From JBFXIE01 sp050176255 (GTDB lineage: Bacteria; Pseudomonadota; Gammaproteobacteria; Burkholderiales; Burkholderiaceae_C), in NCBI RefSeq assembly GCF_050176255.1, contig NZ_JBFXIE010000006.1: DNA of 64,000 nt. One strand, 5' to 3'. The position numbers and the translations under genes are program-made. Within the stretch, counting starts at the first letter, position 1. Each line of letters opens with the position of its first letter. The notes under the pieces are model-generated. The model was given only the letters and a program-made list of their open reading frames with translations. It was not told the origin of the DNA and searched no databases. Positions 40,874 to 49,951 of this stretch are shown here, piece after piece.

Positions 40874-41635
40874 CATGCCCACGGGGTTCGCCGTGCCCAG
40901 CAGCGCGGGCAGCAGCTGTGCCGACGGGCCCCGCAACACCGCATGGGCGATGGCATCCAGCTCGCTGGGCGCGGTATTGATCACCACCACGCGCGCACCG
41001 GCGGCGCGCGCCCGATGCGCCAGCCCCGCTGCCGGATAGACCGCCCCCGACGTGCCCACCACCAGCATCAGCGCGCACGACTGCGCTGCCCGCTGCGCCG
41101 CATCCAGCGTGGCCAGGGGCAAGGGCTCGCCAAACCACACCACGCCCGGGCGCACCAGGTTGCCGCAGCGGTCGCAGTACGGAGGGCTGCCGGCGGCGGC
41201 ATGCTCCATGCGGCAGCAGTCTCGCGGCACGTCCAGCCAGCGGTTGTCCAGCAAATTGCCGTGCAGGCACAGAACCGGCTCGCTGCCCGCCTGCTGGTGC
41301 AGGCCGTCCACGTTTTGCGTAATCAACGTCAGGCGCCCCGGCCAGCGCTGCGCAAACGCCGCCAGCGCATGGTGACCGGCATTGGGCTGCGCGCTTTGCG
41401 CCAACGCACGGCGGTGCTCGTACCAGGCCCATACCCGCGATGGCGCGGCACGAAAGCCGGCCTCGCTGGCCATGTCCTGCGGGTCGAACTGCGCCCAGTA
41501 GCCGGTCTGCGCGTCACGGAAGGTGGGCACGCCTGATTCGGCGCTGACGCCGGCGCCGGTCAGCACAGCGATGTGCCGGGCCTCGCGCAGCCACGCGCTC
41601 ACCTCAGTCAGATTGCCTTGGGCGTCATCCGGCAT
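40859..41635 (-). CDS. cobB: NAD-dependent protein deacylase (sirtuin, CobB class III type)
   Basis: Removes acyl groups from lysines using NAD. The 258-residue protein has the NAD-binding GAGVSAESGVPTFRD (27-41), QNVDGLH (107-113), and catalytic His125 in CLHGNLL. A Tyr72-x-x-Arg75 pair (WYEHRR) is the signature of class III sirtuins that prefer succinyl or malonyl lysine, as in SIRT5 and CobB. The zinc site shows C154-x-x-C157 and an adjacent pair C140-C141 where CxxC is usual, so metal binding may be altered. Confidence 0.9.
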   Translation of the reverse strand: MPDDAQGNLTEVSAWLREARHIAVLTGAGVSAESGVPTFRDAQTGYWAQFDPQDMASEAGFRAAPSRVWAWYEHRRALAQSAQPNAGHHALAAFAQRWPGRLTLITQNVDGLHQQAGSEPVLCLHGNLLDNRWLDVPRDCCRMEHAAAGSPPYCDRCGNLVRPGVVWFGEPLPLATLDAAQRAAQSCALMLVVGTSGAVYPAAGLAHRARAAGARVVVINTAPSELDAIAHAVLRGPSAQLLPALLGTANPVGMSNPA

Positions 41636-41644
41636 GTCAGGAGC

Positions 41645-42394
41645 TCAAATGCTGCGCTGGCGCAGGGCTTCGTACAGGCACACGGCACTGGCCACGGAAA
41701 CATTCAGGCTTTCCACCGCGCCCTGCATGGGAATGCTGATCAGCTCGTCGCAGGTCTTGCGCGTGAGCTGGCGCATGCCCGGCCCCTCGGCGCCCAGCAC
41801 CAGCGCCACCGGGCCTTTCAAGTCCACCTGGTAGAGGGTCTTGTCCGCGTCGCCGCTGGTGCCAATGACCCAGATGTTGCGCTCTTTCAGCTCATTGAGC
41901 GTGCGCGCCAGGTTGGTCACCATGAAGTACGGCACCGTCTCGGCGGCGCCGCTGGCCACCTTGGCCACGGTGGCGCTGATGCCCGCCGCATGGTCTTTGG
42001 GCGCGATGACGGCGTGCGCTCCCGCGCCATCGGCCACGCGCAGGCAGGCGCCCAGGTTGTGCGGATCGGTCACGCCGTCCAGCACCAGCAGCAGCGGGTT
42101 TTTCACGCCGCCGGCTTCCAGCCCGTCAAGCAGCTCGTCCAGCGAGTGCACCTGCGCCACCGCCTCGACGCGCGCGGCCACGCCCTGGTGGCCGTGGCTG
42201 CCTGAGAGCTTGGCCAGGCGCAGGCCGTCGGCCTCGATCAGGCGCAAGCCGGCCTCGCGCGCGCGCTCCAGAAACTGGCGCATGCGTGCGTCGCGCCGCG
42301 TGGGCTCGTAATAGATCTCGATGATGCTTTGGGGCGCGGTCTTCAGGCGCACGCCGACGGCGTGAAAGCCGAAAAGAACTTTGGGGGAGGACAT
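41645..42394 (-). CDS. rlmB: 23S rRNA (guanosine-2'-O-)-methyltransferase RlmB
   Basis: SPOUT methyltransferase that 2'-O-methylates G2251 of 23S rRNA. The 249-residue protein has an N-terminal L30e-like substrate-binding domain (VLFGFHAVGVRLK) and the trefoil-knot SAM domain with VLDGVTDPHNLGACLRVADG, VALVLGAEGPGMRQLTRKTC and IPMQGAVESLNVSVASAVCL, the three SpoU motifs. The ATG at 42394 gives the usual MSSPKVLFGFHAV head. A GATAAT box on the minus strand ends 6 nt before the ATG, and no ribosome site is seen, so the mRNA may be leaderless. Confidence 0.95.
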   Translation of the reverse strand: MSSPKVLFGFHAVGVRLKTAPQSIIEIYYEPTRRDARMRQFLERAREAGLRLIEADGLRLAKLSGSHGHQGVAARVEAVAQVHSLDELLDGLEAGGVKNPLLLVLDGVTDPHNLGACLRVADGAGAHAVIAPKDHAAGISATVAKVASGAAETVPYFMVTNLARTLNELKERNIWVIGTSGDADKTLYQVDLKGPVALVLGAEGPGMRQLTRKTCDELISIPMQGAVESLNVSVASAVCLYEALRQRSI

Positions 42395-42595
42395 GGCGCG
42401 ATTATCAGGCTGCTGCCGCGCACACCCCCGGCTGTGAACGGGGCGCGGCCTAAAATTGCGCCCTTTCGCCGTTTGACAAGGCTGTTCAGCATACGCCCAG
42501 GCGGACGCTGCGTGAGCCACTGCAAAGCGGCCCTACTCCACCCCCCGCGTGCCGCGCGCAGCCCGTGCCGGCGCGTTTTTTTGACTGTTCGCATC

Positions 42596-43816
42596 ATGAT
42601 GTTCTCGCCCCTGCTGCGCTGGGTGCAGCGTACCAGCCTGGTCACCCAGATCGCCATTGCCCTGGTCGCCGGCCTCGTGCTGGCAGCCGTCTGGCCGGCC
42701 GCCACGGCGCATTTGGCCATTTTGGGCACGCTGTTCATCTCGGCGCTGAAGGCGGTGGCGCCCGTGCTGGTACTGGTGCTGGTGATGGCCGCCATCAGCA
42801 ACCATACGCCGGGCGAGACCACGCACATCCGCCCGGTGCTGGTGCTGTACCTGGCTGGCACGCTGGCGGCAGCCATCGTGGGCGTGACGGCCAGCCTGTG
42901 GTTTCCCAGCACGCTGGTGCTGCAGGCGCCCGCGCAGGCCGCCGCGGGGCCGGGGTCGGTGTCCGAGGTGCTGATGAATTTGCTCAAGAGCGTGGTGGAC
43001 AACCCGGTCAAGGCGCTGCTGGAGGCCAACTACATCGGCATCCTGGCCTGGGCCATTGCGCTGGGCCTGGCGCTGCGCCACGCCAGCGCGGGCACGCGCG
43101 CACTGCTGCAAGACGGCGCCACAGCCATCACGCAGATCATCCAGCGGGTGATCCGGCTGGCGCCGCTGGGCATCCTGGGGCTGGTGGCCAGCACCTTTGC
43201 CGAAGCGGGCACGCAGGCCCTGTGGGGTTATGCGCATCTGCTGGCGGTGCTGCTGGGCTGCATGCTGTTTGTGGCGCTGGTGGTCAACCCGCTGATCGTC
43301 TATCTGACGATTCGTCGCAATCCGTATCCGCTGGTGTTGATGTGCCTGCGCGAAAGCGGGGTGACGGCGTTCTTCACGCGCAGCTCGGCGGCCAACATCC
43401 CCATCAACCTGGCAATGGCCAAGCGCCTGGGACTGAACGAGGACACCTACAGCATCGCCATTCCGCTGGGCGCCACCATCAACATGGCGGGTGCGGCCAT
43501 CACCATCAGCGTGCTGTCGCTGGCGGCTGCGAACACGCTGGGCATTCAGGTGGATGTGCCCACTGCCGTCTTGCTGTGCGTGGTGGCGTCACTGTGCGCC
43601 TGCGGCGCGTCGGGCGTGGCCGGTGGCTCGCTGCTGCTGATTCCGCTGGCGTGCAGCCTGTTTGGCATCAGCAACGATGTGGCCATGCAGGTGGTGGCCA
43701 TCGGCTTCATCATCGGCATATTGCAGGACTCGACCGAGACAGCGCTGAACTCCTCCACCGACGTGCTCTTCACCGCAGCCGTCTGCCTGGCGCAAGAGCG
43801 CAAGGCACGGGGCTGA
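42596..43816 (+). CDS. sstT: Serine/threonine:sodium symporter
   Basis: Sodium-coupled amino-acid importer of the dicarboxylate/amino acid:cation symporter family, 406 aa with about eight helices and two hairpins. TRSSAANIPINLAMAKRLGL resembles the serine-rich re-entrant loop, LGATINMAGAAITISVL the NMxG sodium-binding motif, and GASGVAGGSLLLIPLACSLF plus GILQDSTETALNSSTDVLFT the C-terminal hairpin. This last motif is characteristic of SstT. Two ATGs lie in tandem (42596, 42599). It is divergent from rlmB. Confidence 0.92.
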   Translation: MMFSPLLRWVQRTSLVTQIAIALVAGLVLAAVWPAATAHLAILGTLFISALKAVAPVLVLVLVMAAISNHTPGETTHIRPVLVLYLAGTLAAAIVGVTASLWFPSTLVLQAPAQAAAGPGSVSEVLMNLLKSVVDNPVKALLEANYIGILAWAIALGLALRHASAGTRALLQDGATAITQIIQRVIRLAPLGILGLVASTFAEAGTQALWGYAHLLAVLLGCMLFVALVVNPLIVYLTIRRNPYPLVLMCLRESGVTAFFTRSSAANIPINLAMAKRLGLNEDTYSIAIPLGATINMAGAAITISVLSLAAANTLGIQVDVPTAVLLCVVASLCACGASGVAGGSLLLIPLACSLFGISNDVAMQVVAIGFIIGILQDSTETALNSSTDVLFTAAVCLAQERKARG

Positions 43817-43870
43817 TTTGCTATCAATACAATAGCTTTTGGCGCTTCATTTGCCTGGGTTTGGGCCGTA
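43815..43870 (+). repeat. Dispersed repeat copy downstream of sstT
   Basis: Reads gatttgctatcaatacaata then gcttttggcgcttcatttgc then ctgggtttgggcc, a diverged forward copy starting at the sstT stop codon. Confidence 0.6.
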
Positions 43871-43933
43871 AATGGCTTACACCCTCTCGCAGCCGGGCCC
43901 TCAGCGGGCACGGGCTGCCTCGGGGACCACGGC

Positions 43934-44662
43934 TCAGGAATCGGCCGCCAGCCGCCCCGCCTCGATGGCGATGCGCCGGTCGCAGCGCGCTGCAATGCCG
44001 CGGTCGTGTGTGACCAGCACCAGCGTGGTGCCCTGCTCTCGATTGAGGGTCAACATCAGCTCCATGATGGTCTCGCCGGTGGCGAAGTCCAGGCTGCCCG
44101 TGGGCTCGTCGGCCAGCAGCACGGCTGGCTGCACCACAAAGGCCCGCGCCAGCGCCACGCGCTGCTGCTCGCCGCCCGACAGCACCTTGGGGTAATGCTG
44201 CAGGCGCTGGCCCAGGCCCACGCGATCGAGCATGTCGGCGGCGCGCTGGCGTGCAGCGCGCTCTCCTGCCAGCTCCAGCGGCAGCATCACGTTTTCCAGC
44301 GCCGTCAGATTGCCCATGAGCTGAAAGCTTTGGAACACAAAGCCCACCTGCCGGGCGCGCAGCGCGGCGCGGTCGTCCTCGCTCAGCGCAAACAGGTCTT
44401 GCCCGCCCAGGCGCACCGTGCCGCTGGTGGGCGTGTCCAGCCCGGCGATGATGGACAGCAGCGTGCTCTTGCCCGAGCCCGATGCGCCCACGATGGCCGC
44501 AGTCTCCCGCGGTGCCAGGCGGAAATCGATATCCCGCAAAATCTCCAGCGTGCCCGTGGAGTCTGTCACTGACTTGTACACATGCTCCACGGCGATGATG
44601 GGCTCTGCAGGCGGGCGGTGGTCGGCGGCATCAGGGGCTGCGGCAGCAAGGGTTTCTGGCAT
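43934..44662 (-). CDS. ABC transporter ATP-binding protein, YbbA/LolD type
   Basis: A 242-residue ATPase subunit with Walker A GASGSGKSTLL, the Q loop VFQSFQLMGNLTALENVMLP, signature LSGGEQQRVALARAF and Walker B VLLADEPTGSLD. The sequence matches the MacB/LolD/YbbA group. In E. coli ybbA is followed by the permease gene ybbP and is divergent from tesA. Here the divergent TesA-like gene is kept but no permease follows; sstT converges instead. The first 25 residues precede the domain and the true start could be internal. Only 15 bp separate it from the esterase start. Confidence 0.88.
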   Translation of the reverse strand: MPETLAAAAPDAADHRPPAEPIIAVEHVYKSVTDSTGTLEILRDIDFRLAPRETAAIVGASGSGKSTLLSIIAGLDTPTSGTVRLGGQDLFALSEDDRAALRARQVGFVFQSFQLMGNLTALENVMLPLELAGERAARQRAADMLDRVGLGQRLQHYPKVLSGGEQQRVALARAFVVQPAVLLADEPTGSLDFATGETIMELMLTLNREQGTTLVLVTHDRGIAARCDRRIAIEAGRLAADS

Positions 44663-44677
44663 GAAAGGTTTTGGGCA

Positions 44678-45346
44678 ATGAAGCAATGGGTTCGGCGTGA
44701 CTTTATCGTGGCGGGCGCTGTGGCCCTGGGGGGCGTGGCGACTTCACTGGCGCAGCAAGGGGTTAAGGCACAGCCGGCCGCGCAAGGCGCGCCGGTGATC
44801 CTGGTGGTGGGCGACTCGCTCAGCGCCGAATACGGCCTGCCGCGCGGCAGCGGCTGGGTGGCGCTGCTGGAGCAGCGCCTGGCGCAGCACAACGGCCGCG
44901 CCACCGTGATCAACGCCAGCATCAGCGGCGACACCACCGCAGGCGGGCGCGCCCGCCTGCCCGCGCTGCTGGCCCGGCACAAGCCCGCCGTGGTGGTGAT
45001 CGAGCTGGGCGGCAACGACGCGCTGCGCGGCCTGCCGCTGCAAAGCACCGCGGACAACCTGACCTGGATGACCCGTGCCGCGCAAGAGGCTGGCGCGCGC
45101 GCCTTGCTGGTGGGCATTCAGGTGCCGCCCAACTACGGCACCGACTACACGCAGCGCTTTGCCCGCGTCTTCGAGACCGTGGCGCGCGAGCGCAAGGCCG
45201 CGCTGGTGCCCTTCCTGCTCAAAGGCGTGGCCGACGGGCCCGACCCCACGGCGATGTTCCAGCCCGACCGCATCCACCCCCGCCCCGAGGCCCAGCCGCT
45301 GATGCTGGACAACGTCTGGCCGGTGCTGAAAAAGCTGCTGCTCTGA
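44678..45346 (+). CDS. TesA-like SGNH esterase/arylesterase with Tat-type signal
   Basis: Exported lysophospholipase/thioesterase-I-like hydrolase of 222 aa. The N-terminus (KQWVRRDFIVAGAVALGGVA) has the twin-arginine export motif, where E. coli TesA uses an ordinary Sec signal. SGNH blocks: GDSLSAEYGL with nucleophile Ser47, the block II Gly in the SISGDTTAGG segment, ELGGNDALRG with the block III Asn, and DRIHPRP with Asp197 and His200. The start at 44678 leaves 15 bp to the divergent ATPase gene, so the promoters must lie within coding sequence. Confidence 0.9.
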   Translation: MKQWVRRDFIVAGAVALGGVATSLAQQGVKAQPAAQGAPVILVVGDSLSAEYGLPRGSGWVALLEQRLAQHNGRATVINASISGDTTAGGRARLPALLARHKPAVVVIELGGNDALRGLPLQSTADNLTWMTRAAQEAGARALLVGIQVPPNYGTDYTQRFARVFETVARERKAALVPFLLKGVADGPDPTAMFQPDRIHPRPEAQPLMLDNVWPVLKKLLL

Positions 45347-45496
45347 CCTGGATCAAGACCTGGCGGAGCGAGTTCATCGGTCAGTCACACAAACGAACTA
45401 CGGTCAAACGCAGGCGACAACGTTGCTGCCAGTGGTCAAAGGCGGTGTTGTTGATCCTCTCGACGCCTTTGTCTGAACCTGCCAGGACTGCACCGT

Positions 45497-47443
45497 ATGG
45501 AAAAACTAGACGCCATTGCTTCGCTGGGCCAAGCACAACTGCTGCGCCCCGCTTACCTGAAGGCTGCGCTCGCCGCCAACGACCGCCTCAAGTTCTACCT
45601 GACGGCACTGCAAACGGCCTACAGCCATGCCGCGCAGCCCCAAGAACCCTTGCCCGAACTGCACCGCGAATACGCCGCCGCCCGGGTCGATGCGCCCTGG
45701 CTGCTGAGCCTGCCCGAATCCAGCCACCGCAAGGGCGGCGTGTTGCACGCTGATGACCTGCCCTTGCTGATCGAACGCCTGGCCACCGACCTGCGGCTGA
45801 TGGGTCGTCCTCTGGAGGGCGATACAGAGCCAGCCCACACCGCGCTGCTGGCCCGCGTGGAGCACTGGTGCCAATGGCTGCAGTCGCTGGCACCCTGCGT
45901 GCTGGATGCCGACGAGCTTAAGCTGCTCACCAGCGGCAAGCGCGGCGATCAGGACAGTTTTCACATCCTGGTGATGGATCTGCACAAGGCCATCAATCAA
46001 CTGGCGGCCACCTTGTCCGAAGAGAACATCGCAGGCGCGCACATCTGGCAACTGGCCGAAGAAGACCGCCCGCGTGTCGCCGCCTTCATGCGCGGCCTGA
46101 ACCGCACGCGCCCGCTCAAGCTCAGCCACCCAGGGCTGGACACGGCCGCCACGCGTGACGGCCAGCGGCTGCTGATCCAAAACGACATCGGCACCAACGA
46201 CGCCCATGTGCTGGTCATTCAGGTGGAAGGTTTGCGCCTGTCGCTCACCTATTCCGATCTGCATTCGCAGCGCTTTGCCTTCTTTCAGGACTTGCTGACG
46301 CGCATTGGCGCCACCTGGTCGGGCGTGGGCGCGCGCACCACCGAGGGGCTGAACGCCGGTGAGGCCTACTACGTGGGCACCGCCACCTTCGACTGCGCCG
46401 ACGAGGCAGCGCTGCACGCGGCCCTGGAAGGCCTGGGCGCGCGCATCGTCTTTTTGATCGACTGGAACCGCGCGCGCAGGCGCCTTCGGCCGCTGGTGGG
46501 CAAGTCCAGGGCCATCGCCCTGTTGACTGAAAGCGCGCTGCGCGAGGTGGGCCACATGGGGTGGCTGGAAGCTGGCGGCGAGCAACTGCTGTACGGCGCC
46601 ATGGAAGCCGTGGGCAGTGACTTCTTTCGCATCGGCGACCGGCTGGACACCGTACTCGGTGCCGAGCATGCGCACGACTTTCTGCTGGAAGTCATGGCCT
46701 CGTCACTGCAGGCCATGCAAGAGCACCAGCCACTGCCGCGCATCGCCGACTCGGTGCGCCTGCTGCTGCTGCGCTACCTGGGCCGCGAACGCGACTCCTT
46801 CGAGCTGCTGAGCGAACACGCAGCCTATTGCCACGCACTGTCCGAAGGCCTGCGCGACGCGCTGGCGCACGGGCTGGAGCGCGACACCAAGGGCGCGGCC
46901 AAACTGGCCGCCCGCGCCAAAACCTGGGAGCGCGAGGCAGACCAGCTGGTCATGCGCTCGCGCTCGCGCGCCGAGCGCAACGCGCGCTGGCAGCCCTTCA
47001 CGCTCATGATCGAGCGCGCCGACGATGTGGCAGATGCCCTGGAAGAAGCCATCTTCCTGCTGTCCCTGATTGCCGAGGACCACCACAAGGGCTGGCATGG
47101 CGACGTGCGCGATGCACTGCGGCAGCTGGCCAACCGCACCCACGAGGCCGTGCGCGACCATGTCCGGGCGCTTTCGATTGCCAGCGTGCTGCGCGAAGGC
47201 GGCAGCGCCGAAGACCACGAGGCCTTTCTGGCCGTCACCTGGCGCGCCGTGGACGCTGAGCGCCAGTGCGACGAGCTGCTGCGGGAAGTGCGGCGCGCAT
47301 TGGTGCGGCAGGTCAATGATGCGGTGTCGCTGAACCTTGCGACCGACTTTGCCTCCAGCATCGAGCAGGCCACGGACGCGCTGCTTGCCACCAGCTTTGG
47401 CGTGCGCGCGCTGGCCATCGACAGCATCGGGGCGCGCCCATGA
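45497..47443 (+). CDS. Large protein with C-terminal PhoU/DUF47-like helical domain; partner of truncated dikinase
   Basis: A 648-residue cytosolic protein that I do not recognise as a whole. Residues 1-200 are helical, and 205-400 form an alpha/beta region (LLIQNDIGTNDAHVLVIQVE; LSLTYSDLHSQRFAFFQDLL). Residues about 440-645 are all-helical and resemble PhoU/DUF47 proteins, including two E-x-x-x-D motifs (Glu478-Asp482 in EREAD and Glu588-Asp592 in ERQCD) of the kind that bind metal clusters in PhoU. The stop overlaps the next start (ATGA), so the two products are translationally coupled. A role in phosphate or phosphotransfer control is inference only. Confidence 0.8.
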   Translation: MEKLDAIASLGQAQLLRPAYLKAALAANDRLKFYLTALQTAYSHAAQPQEPLPELHREYAAARVDAPWLLSLPESSHRKGGVLHADDLPLLIERLATDLRLMGRPLEGDTEPAHTALLARVEHWCQWLQSLAPCVLDADELKLLTSGKRGDQDSFHILVMDLHKAINQLAATLSEENIAGAHIWQLAEEDRPRVAAFMRGLNRTRPLKLSHPGLDTAATRDGQRLLIQNDIGTNDAHVLVIQVEGLRLSLTYSDLHSQRFAFFQDLLTRIGATWSGVGARTTEGLNAGEAYYVGTATFDCADEAALHAALEGLGARIVFLIDWNRARRRLRPLVGKSRAIALLTESALREVGHMGWLEAGGEQLLYGAMEAVGSDFFRIGDRLDTVLGAEHAHDFLLEVMASSLQAMQEHQPLPRIADSVRLLLLRYLGRERDSFELLSEHAAYCHALSEGLRDALAHGLERDTKGAAKLAARAKTWEREADQLVMRSRSRAERNARWQPFTLMIERADDVADALEEAIFLLSLIAEDHHKGWHGDVRDALRQLANRTHEAVRDHVRALSIASVLREGGSAEDHEAFLAVTWRAVDAERQCDELLREVRRALVRQVNDAVSLNLATDFASSIEQATDALLATSFGVRALAIDSIGARP

Positions 47444-49077
47444 GCAGCCCACTCAACGCGGCAGCCCAGGCGGCGCGCAAGATCATCTACACCATTGACC
47501 CTGCAGCCCCCGGCCCCGATTGCACCCCCGAGGCTCTGGGCTTCAAAGCCTATAACCTGGCCCGCATGGCCGCACTGGGCCTGCGCGTGCCGCCCGCCTT
47601 CGTGATCGGCACGGGCTACTGCATCAGCCCCGAAGAAGTCACGCCCGCGCTGTGGAGCGACGCACTGGCACGCATGGAGCGCGCCAGCGGCCTGAAGCTG
47701 GGTGAACCACGCCGCCCGCTGCTGCTGTCGGTGCGCTCTGGCGCGCCGGTTTCCATGCCGGGCATGATGGAGACGCTGCTCAACATCGGTCTCAACAACG
47801 CCACCCTGCCCGGCTTCATCCGCCAGACCGGTCACCCGCGCCTGGCCTGGGACGCTTACCGGCGTCTGGTGGCCGGCTTTGGCGAAGTGGTGGCGGGCAT
47901 TGATGCGCGCCACTTCGAGGCCGACCTGGACGCCGTGCGCGCCAGCCGCCGAGGCAGCGACGGTAGCGACGACGGTACCGAAGACGAGCGCAGCATGGAC
48001 TTCGCAGCGCTGCGCGAAGTAACGCAGCTGCACCTGCAAACCTATCAACGCGAAGCCGGCCGCCCCTTTCCCCAAGATACCGCTCAGCAGCTGGCCGAAG
48101 CGGTAGGCGCGGTGTTTCGCTCATGGAATGGCGACAAGGCGGTCGCGTACCGCAACCTGCACGGCCTGGATCACGGCATGGGCACGGCCGTGACGGTGCA
48201 GCGCATGGTCTTTGGCAATGCGGGCGGTCTGTCGGGCGCAGGCGTGGGCTTTACGCGCAACCCCAGCACGGGCGAAGCCAGCCCGTGGGTGGATTTTCTG
48301 TTCAACGCCCAGGGCGAAGACGTGGTCAGCGGCCGGCGCAGCGCTCAGGGGCACGAGGCTCTGGCCACTGTGGCGCCTGCCCAGTGGAGCGAGCTGGTCG
48401 AGGCTGCAGCCACGCTGGAGCGCCACTTTGGCGACATGCAGGACTTCGAGTTCACCGTCGAGGACGGCGCGCTGTTCCTGCTGCAAACCCGCAATGGCAA
48501 ACGCACCGCGCGCGCCGCGGCACGCATTGCCCTGGACTTGTGGGACGAGGGCCTGATTGACGCTGCCACTGCCTTGCAGCGCACCGCTGGCCTGGACGCC
48601 ACCGCCCTGACGCTGCGCCGCATTGCCGCAAGCGATGGCGCTGCGCTGCAGCCCATTGCGACGGCGGCCACCGCCTCCACCGGCGTGGTGACCGGCGAAA
48701 TCGCCTTTGGCGAAGACTTCGTGCAGCGCCGCAGCCTGGAAGGCACTCCCCTGATCCTGGTGCGCCGCGACGCCGAGACACGCGACATATCGGCGCTGGA
48801 CAAGGCCGACGCCCTGCTGACCCAGCACGGCGCGCGCACATCCCACGCCGCCGTGGTGGCGCGCCAGCTGGGCAAGGTGTGCCTGGTGGGCTGCGAGGCC
48901 ATGACCGTGGACGAGACGGCGCGCTGCCTGACGATTGCCGGCCAACGCTACTCCGAAGGCGACACGCTCACGCTGGACGGCAACGAAGGCCGCATCTACG
49001 CGGGCGCCGCCGAACTCGTCGATGAAGTGCCTCAGGATCTGCTGGCGAGGCTGGAGCAGCTGCGCAGCCAGGGCTGA
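47440..49077 (+). CDS. Truncated pyruvate,phosphate dikinase-like protein (ATP-grasp plus phosphohistidine domain, no PEP barrel)
   Basis: A 545-residue protein equal to the first 60% of PPDK (about 870-900 aa). The nucleotide-binding domain has LGFKAYNLARMAALGLRVPP, VRSGAPVSMPGMMETLLNIG (Arg99), VGFTRNPSTGE, NAQGEDVVSGRR and DFEFTVEDGALFLLQTRNGK. The swivelling domain has GARTSHAAVVARQLGK with the phospho-acceptor His469. The C-terminal PEP/pyruvate TIM barrel is absent; the protein ends cleanly soon after the swivelling domain. It could make a phosphohistidine from ATP but must hand the phosphate to something else, probably involving the coupled upstream protein. The acceptor is unknown. 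Confidence 0.88.
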   Translation: MSSPLNAAAQAARKIIYTIDPAAPGPDCTPEALGFKAYNLARMAALGLRVPPAFVIGTGYCISPEEVTPALWSDALARMERASGLKLGEPRRPLLLSVRSGAPVSMPGMMETLLNIGLNNATLPGFIRQTGHPRLAWDAYRRLVAGFGEVVAGIDARHFEADLDAVRASRRGSDGSDDGTEDERSMDFAALREVTQLHLQTYQREAGRPFPQDTAQQLAEAVGAVFRSWNGDKAVAYRNLHGLDHGMGTAVTVQRMVFGNAGGLSGAGVGFTRNPSTGEASPWVDFLFNAQGEDVVSGRRSAQGHEALATVAPAQWSELVEAAATLERHFGDMQDFEFTVEDGALFLLQTRNGKRTARAAARIALDLWDEGLIDAATALQRTAGLDATALTLRRIAASDGAALQPIATAATASTGVVTGEIAFGEDFVQRRSLEGTPLILVRRDAETRDISALDKADALLTQHGARTSHAAVVARQLGKVCLVGCEAMTVDETARCLTIAGQRYSEGDTLTLDGNEGRIYAGAAELVDEVPQDLLARLEQLRSQG

Positions 49078-49108
49078 CGAAGCTGTCAAGCCGCTTCAGG
49101 GCTTGCGG

Positions 49109-49951
49109 TCAGCCCACGCCGTGCTCAGGCGCCGGCGCCGGGCCTGCCGGAGCGTCTTCACCGGGCTGTGCGGGCCAAGCCACCGCTGCGCGGTAGGCAT
49201 GCCAGCTGGCGTGGCCCAGCAACGGCCCCACCACCAGCAGCCCCGCGCCCCACGCCAGCAGCGACGCCGCCACCAGCGCCGTGATCAGCAGCCCCCAGAA
49301 AATCATCACACCGGGGTTCTCCAGCACCACCCGCATGCTAGCGATGCCGGCGGTGAGGGCGTCGGTGTCGCGATCCAAAATCATGGGGATGGATACCACC
49401 ATGCTGGAAAACACCAACGCCGCAAACACCCCGCCCACCAGCAGATAGACGGCCACAAACTGCCAGTTGGCCGGGTTGAAAACCGCCTGCAACACGCCCG
49501 TGGTGGAGGGCATGCCGGTGTTGAAGAACACCGCAAAAACCACCAGGGAAGCGCGTCCCCACAGCAGTTCCAGCACCACCAGCACCAGCACCAGCATGCC
49601 CATGCTGCCCATGTGCCTGTCCCAGCAGGTCAGGGATTCGCCCAGGCTGGCGGGCAGGCCCAGCTCCAGGCGGCGGCTGGTGTCGTACAAGCCCATGGCC
49701 AGAAAAGGCCCCACCAGCAGGCAGCCGCTGGCCAGGGACATGGTGTATTCGGGCCGCGCCCGAAACACCCAGCCCAGCATCAGCGCCATGCCCCAAAAGC
49801 ACGCGCCGTAAAACAGCGCCACCCCGGGCGCGGTGGCCAGGTCCCGCGCACCCCGTGCCAGCCAGCGCAGCGGGTCTTGCCAGTGCAAGGGGGTGAGCGC
49901 CAGCGGCGCTGATGGGGTGGCGGCAGTGACCGGCGCGGAAGATTCGGACAT
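49109..49951 (-). CDS. DUF2189 family membrane protein
   Basis: A 280-residue inner-membrane protein with six or so helices (for example MLVLVLVVLELLWGRASLVV; VYLLVGGVFAALVFSSMVVS; GLLITALVAASLLAWGAGLL). LHWQDPLRWLARGARDLATA and LLVGPFLAMGLYDTSRRLE are the DUF2189 hallmarks. The function is unknown. The ATG at 49951 gives MSESSAPV; an earlier in-frame start is less likely because the extension is not conserved-looking. It converges on the dikinase gene. Confidence 0.85.
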   Translation of the reverse strand: MSESSAPVTAATPSAPLALTPLHWQDPLRWLARGARDLATAPGVALFYGACFWGMALMLGWVFRARPEYTMSLASGCLLVGPFLAMGLYDTSRRLELGLPASLGESLTCWDRHMGSMGMLVLVLVVLELLWGRASLVVFAVFFNTGMPSTTGVLQAVFNPANWQFVAVYLLVGGVFAALVFSSMVVSIPMILDRDTDALTAGIASMRVVLENPGVMIFWGLLITALVAASLLAWGAGLLVVGPLLGHASWHAYRAAVAWPAQPGEDAPAGPAPAPEHGVG

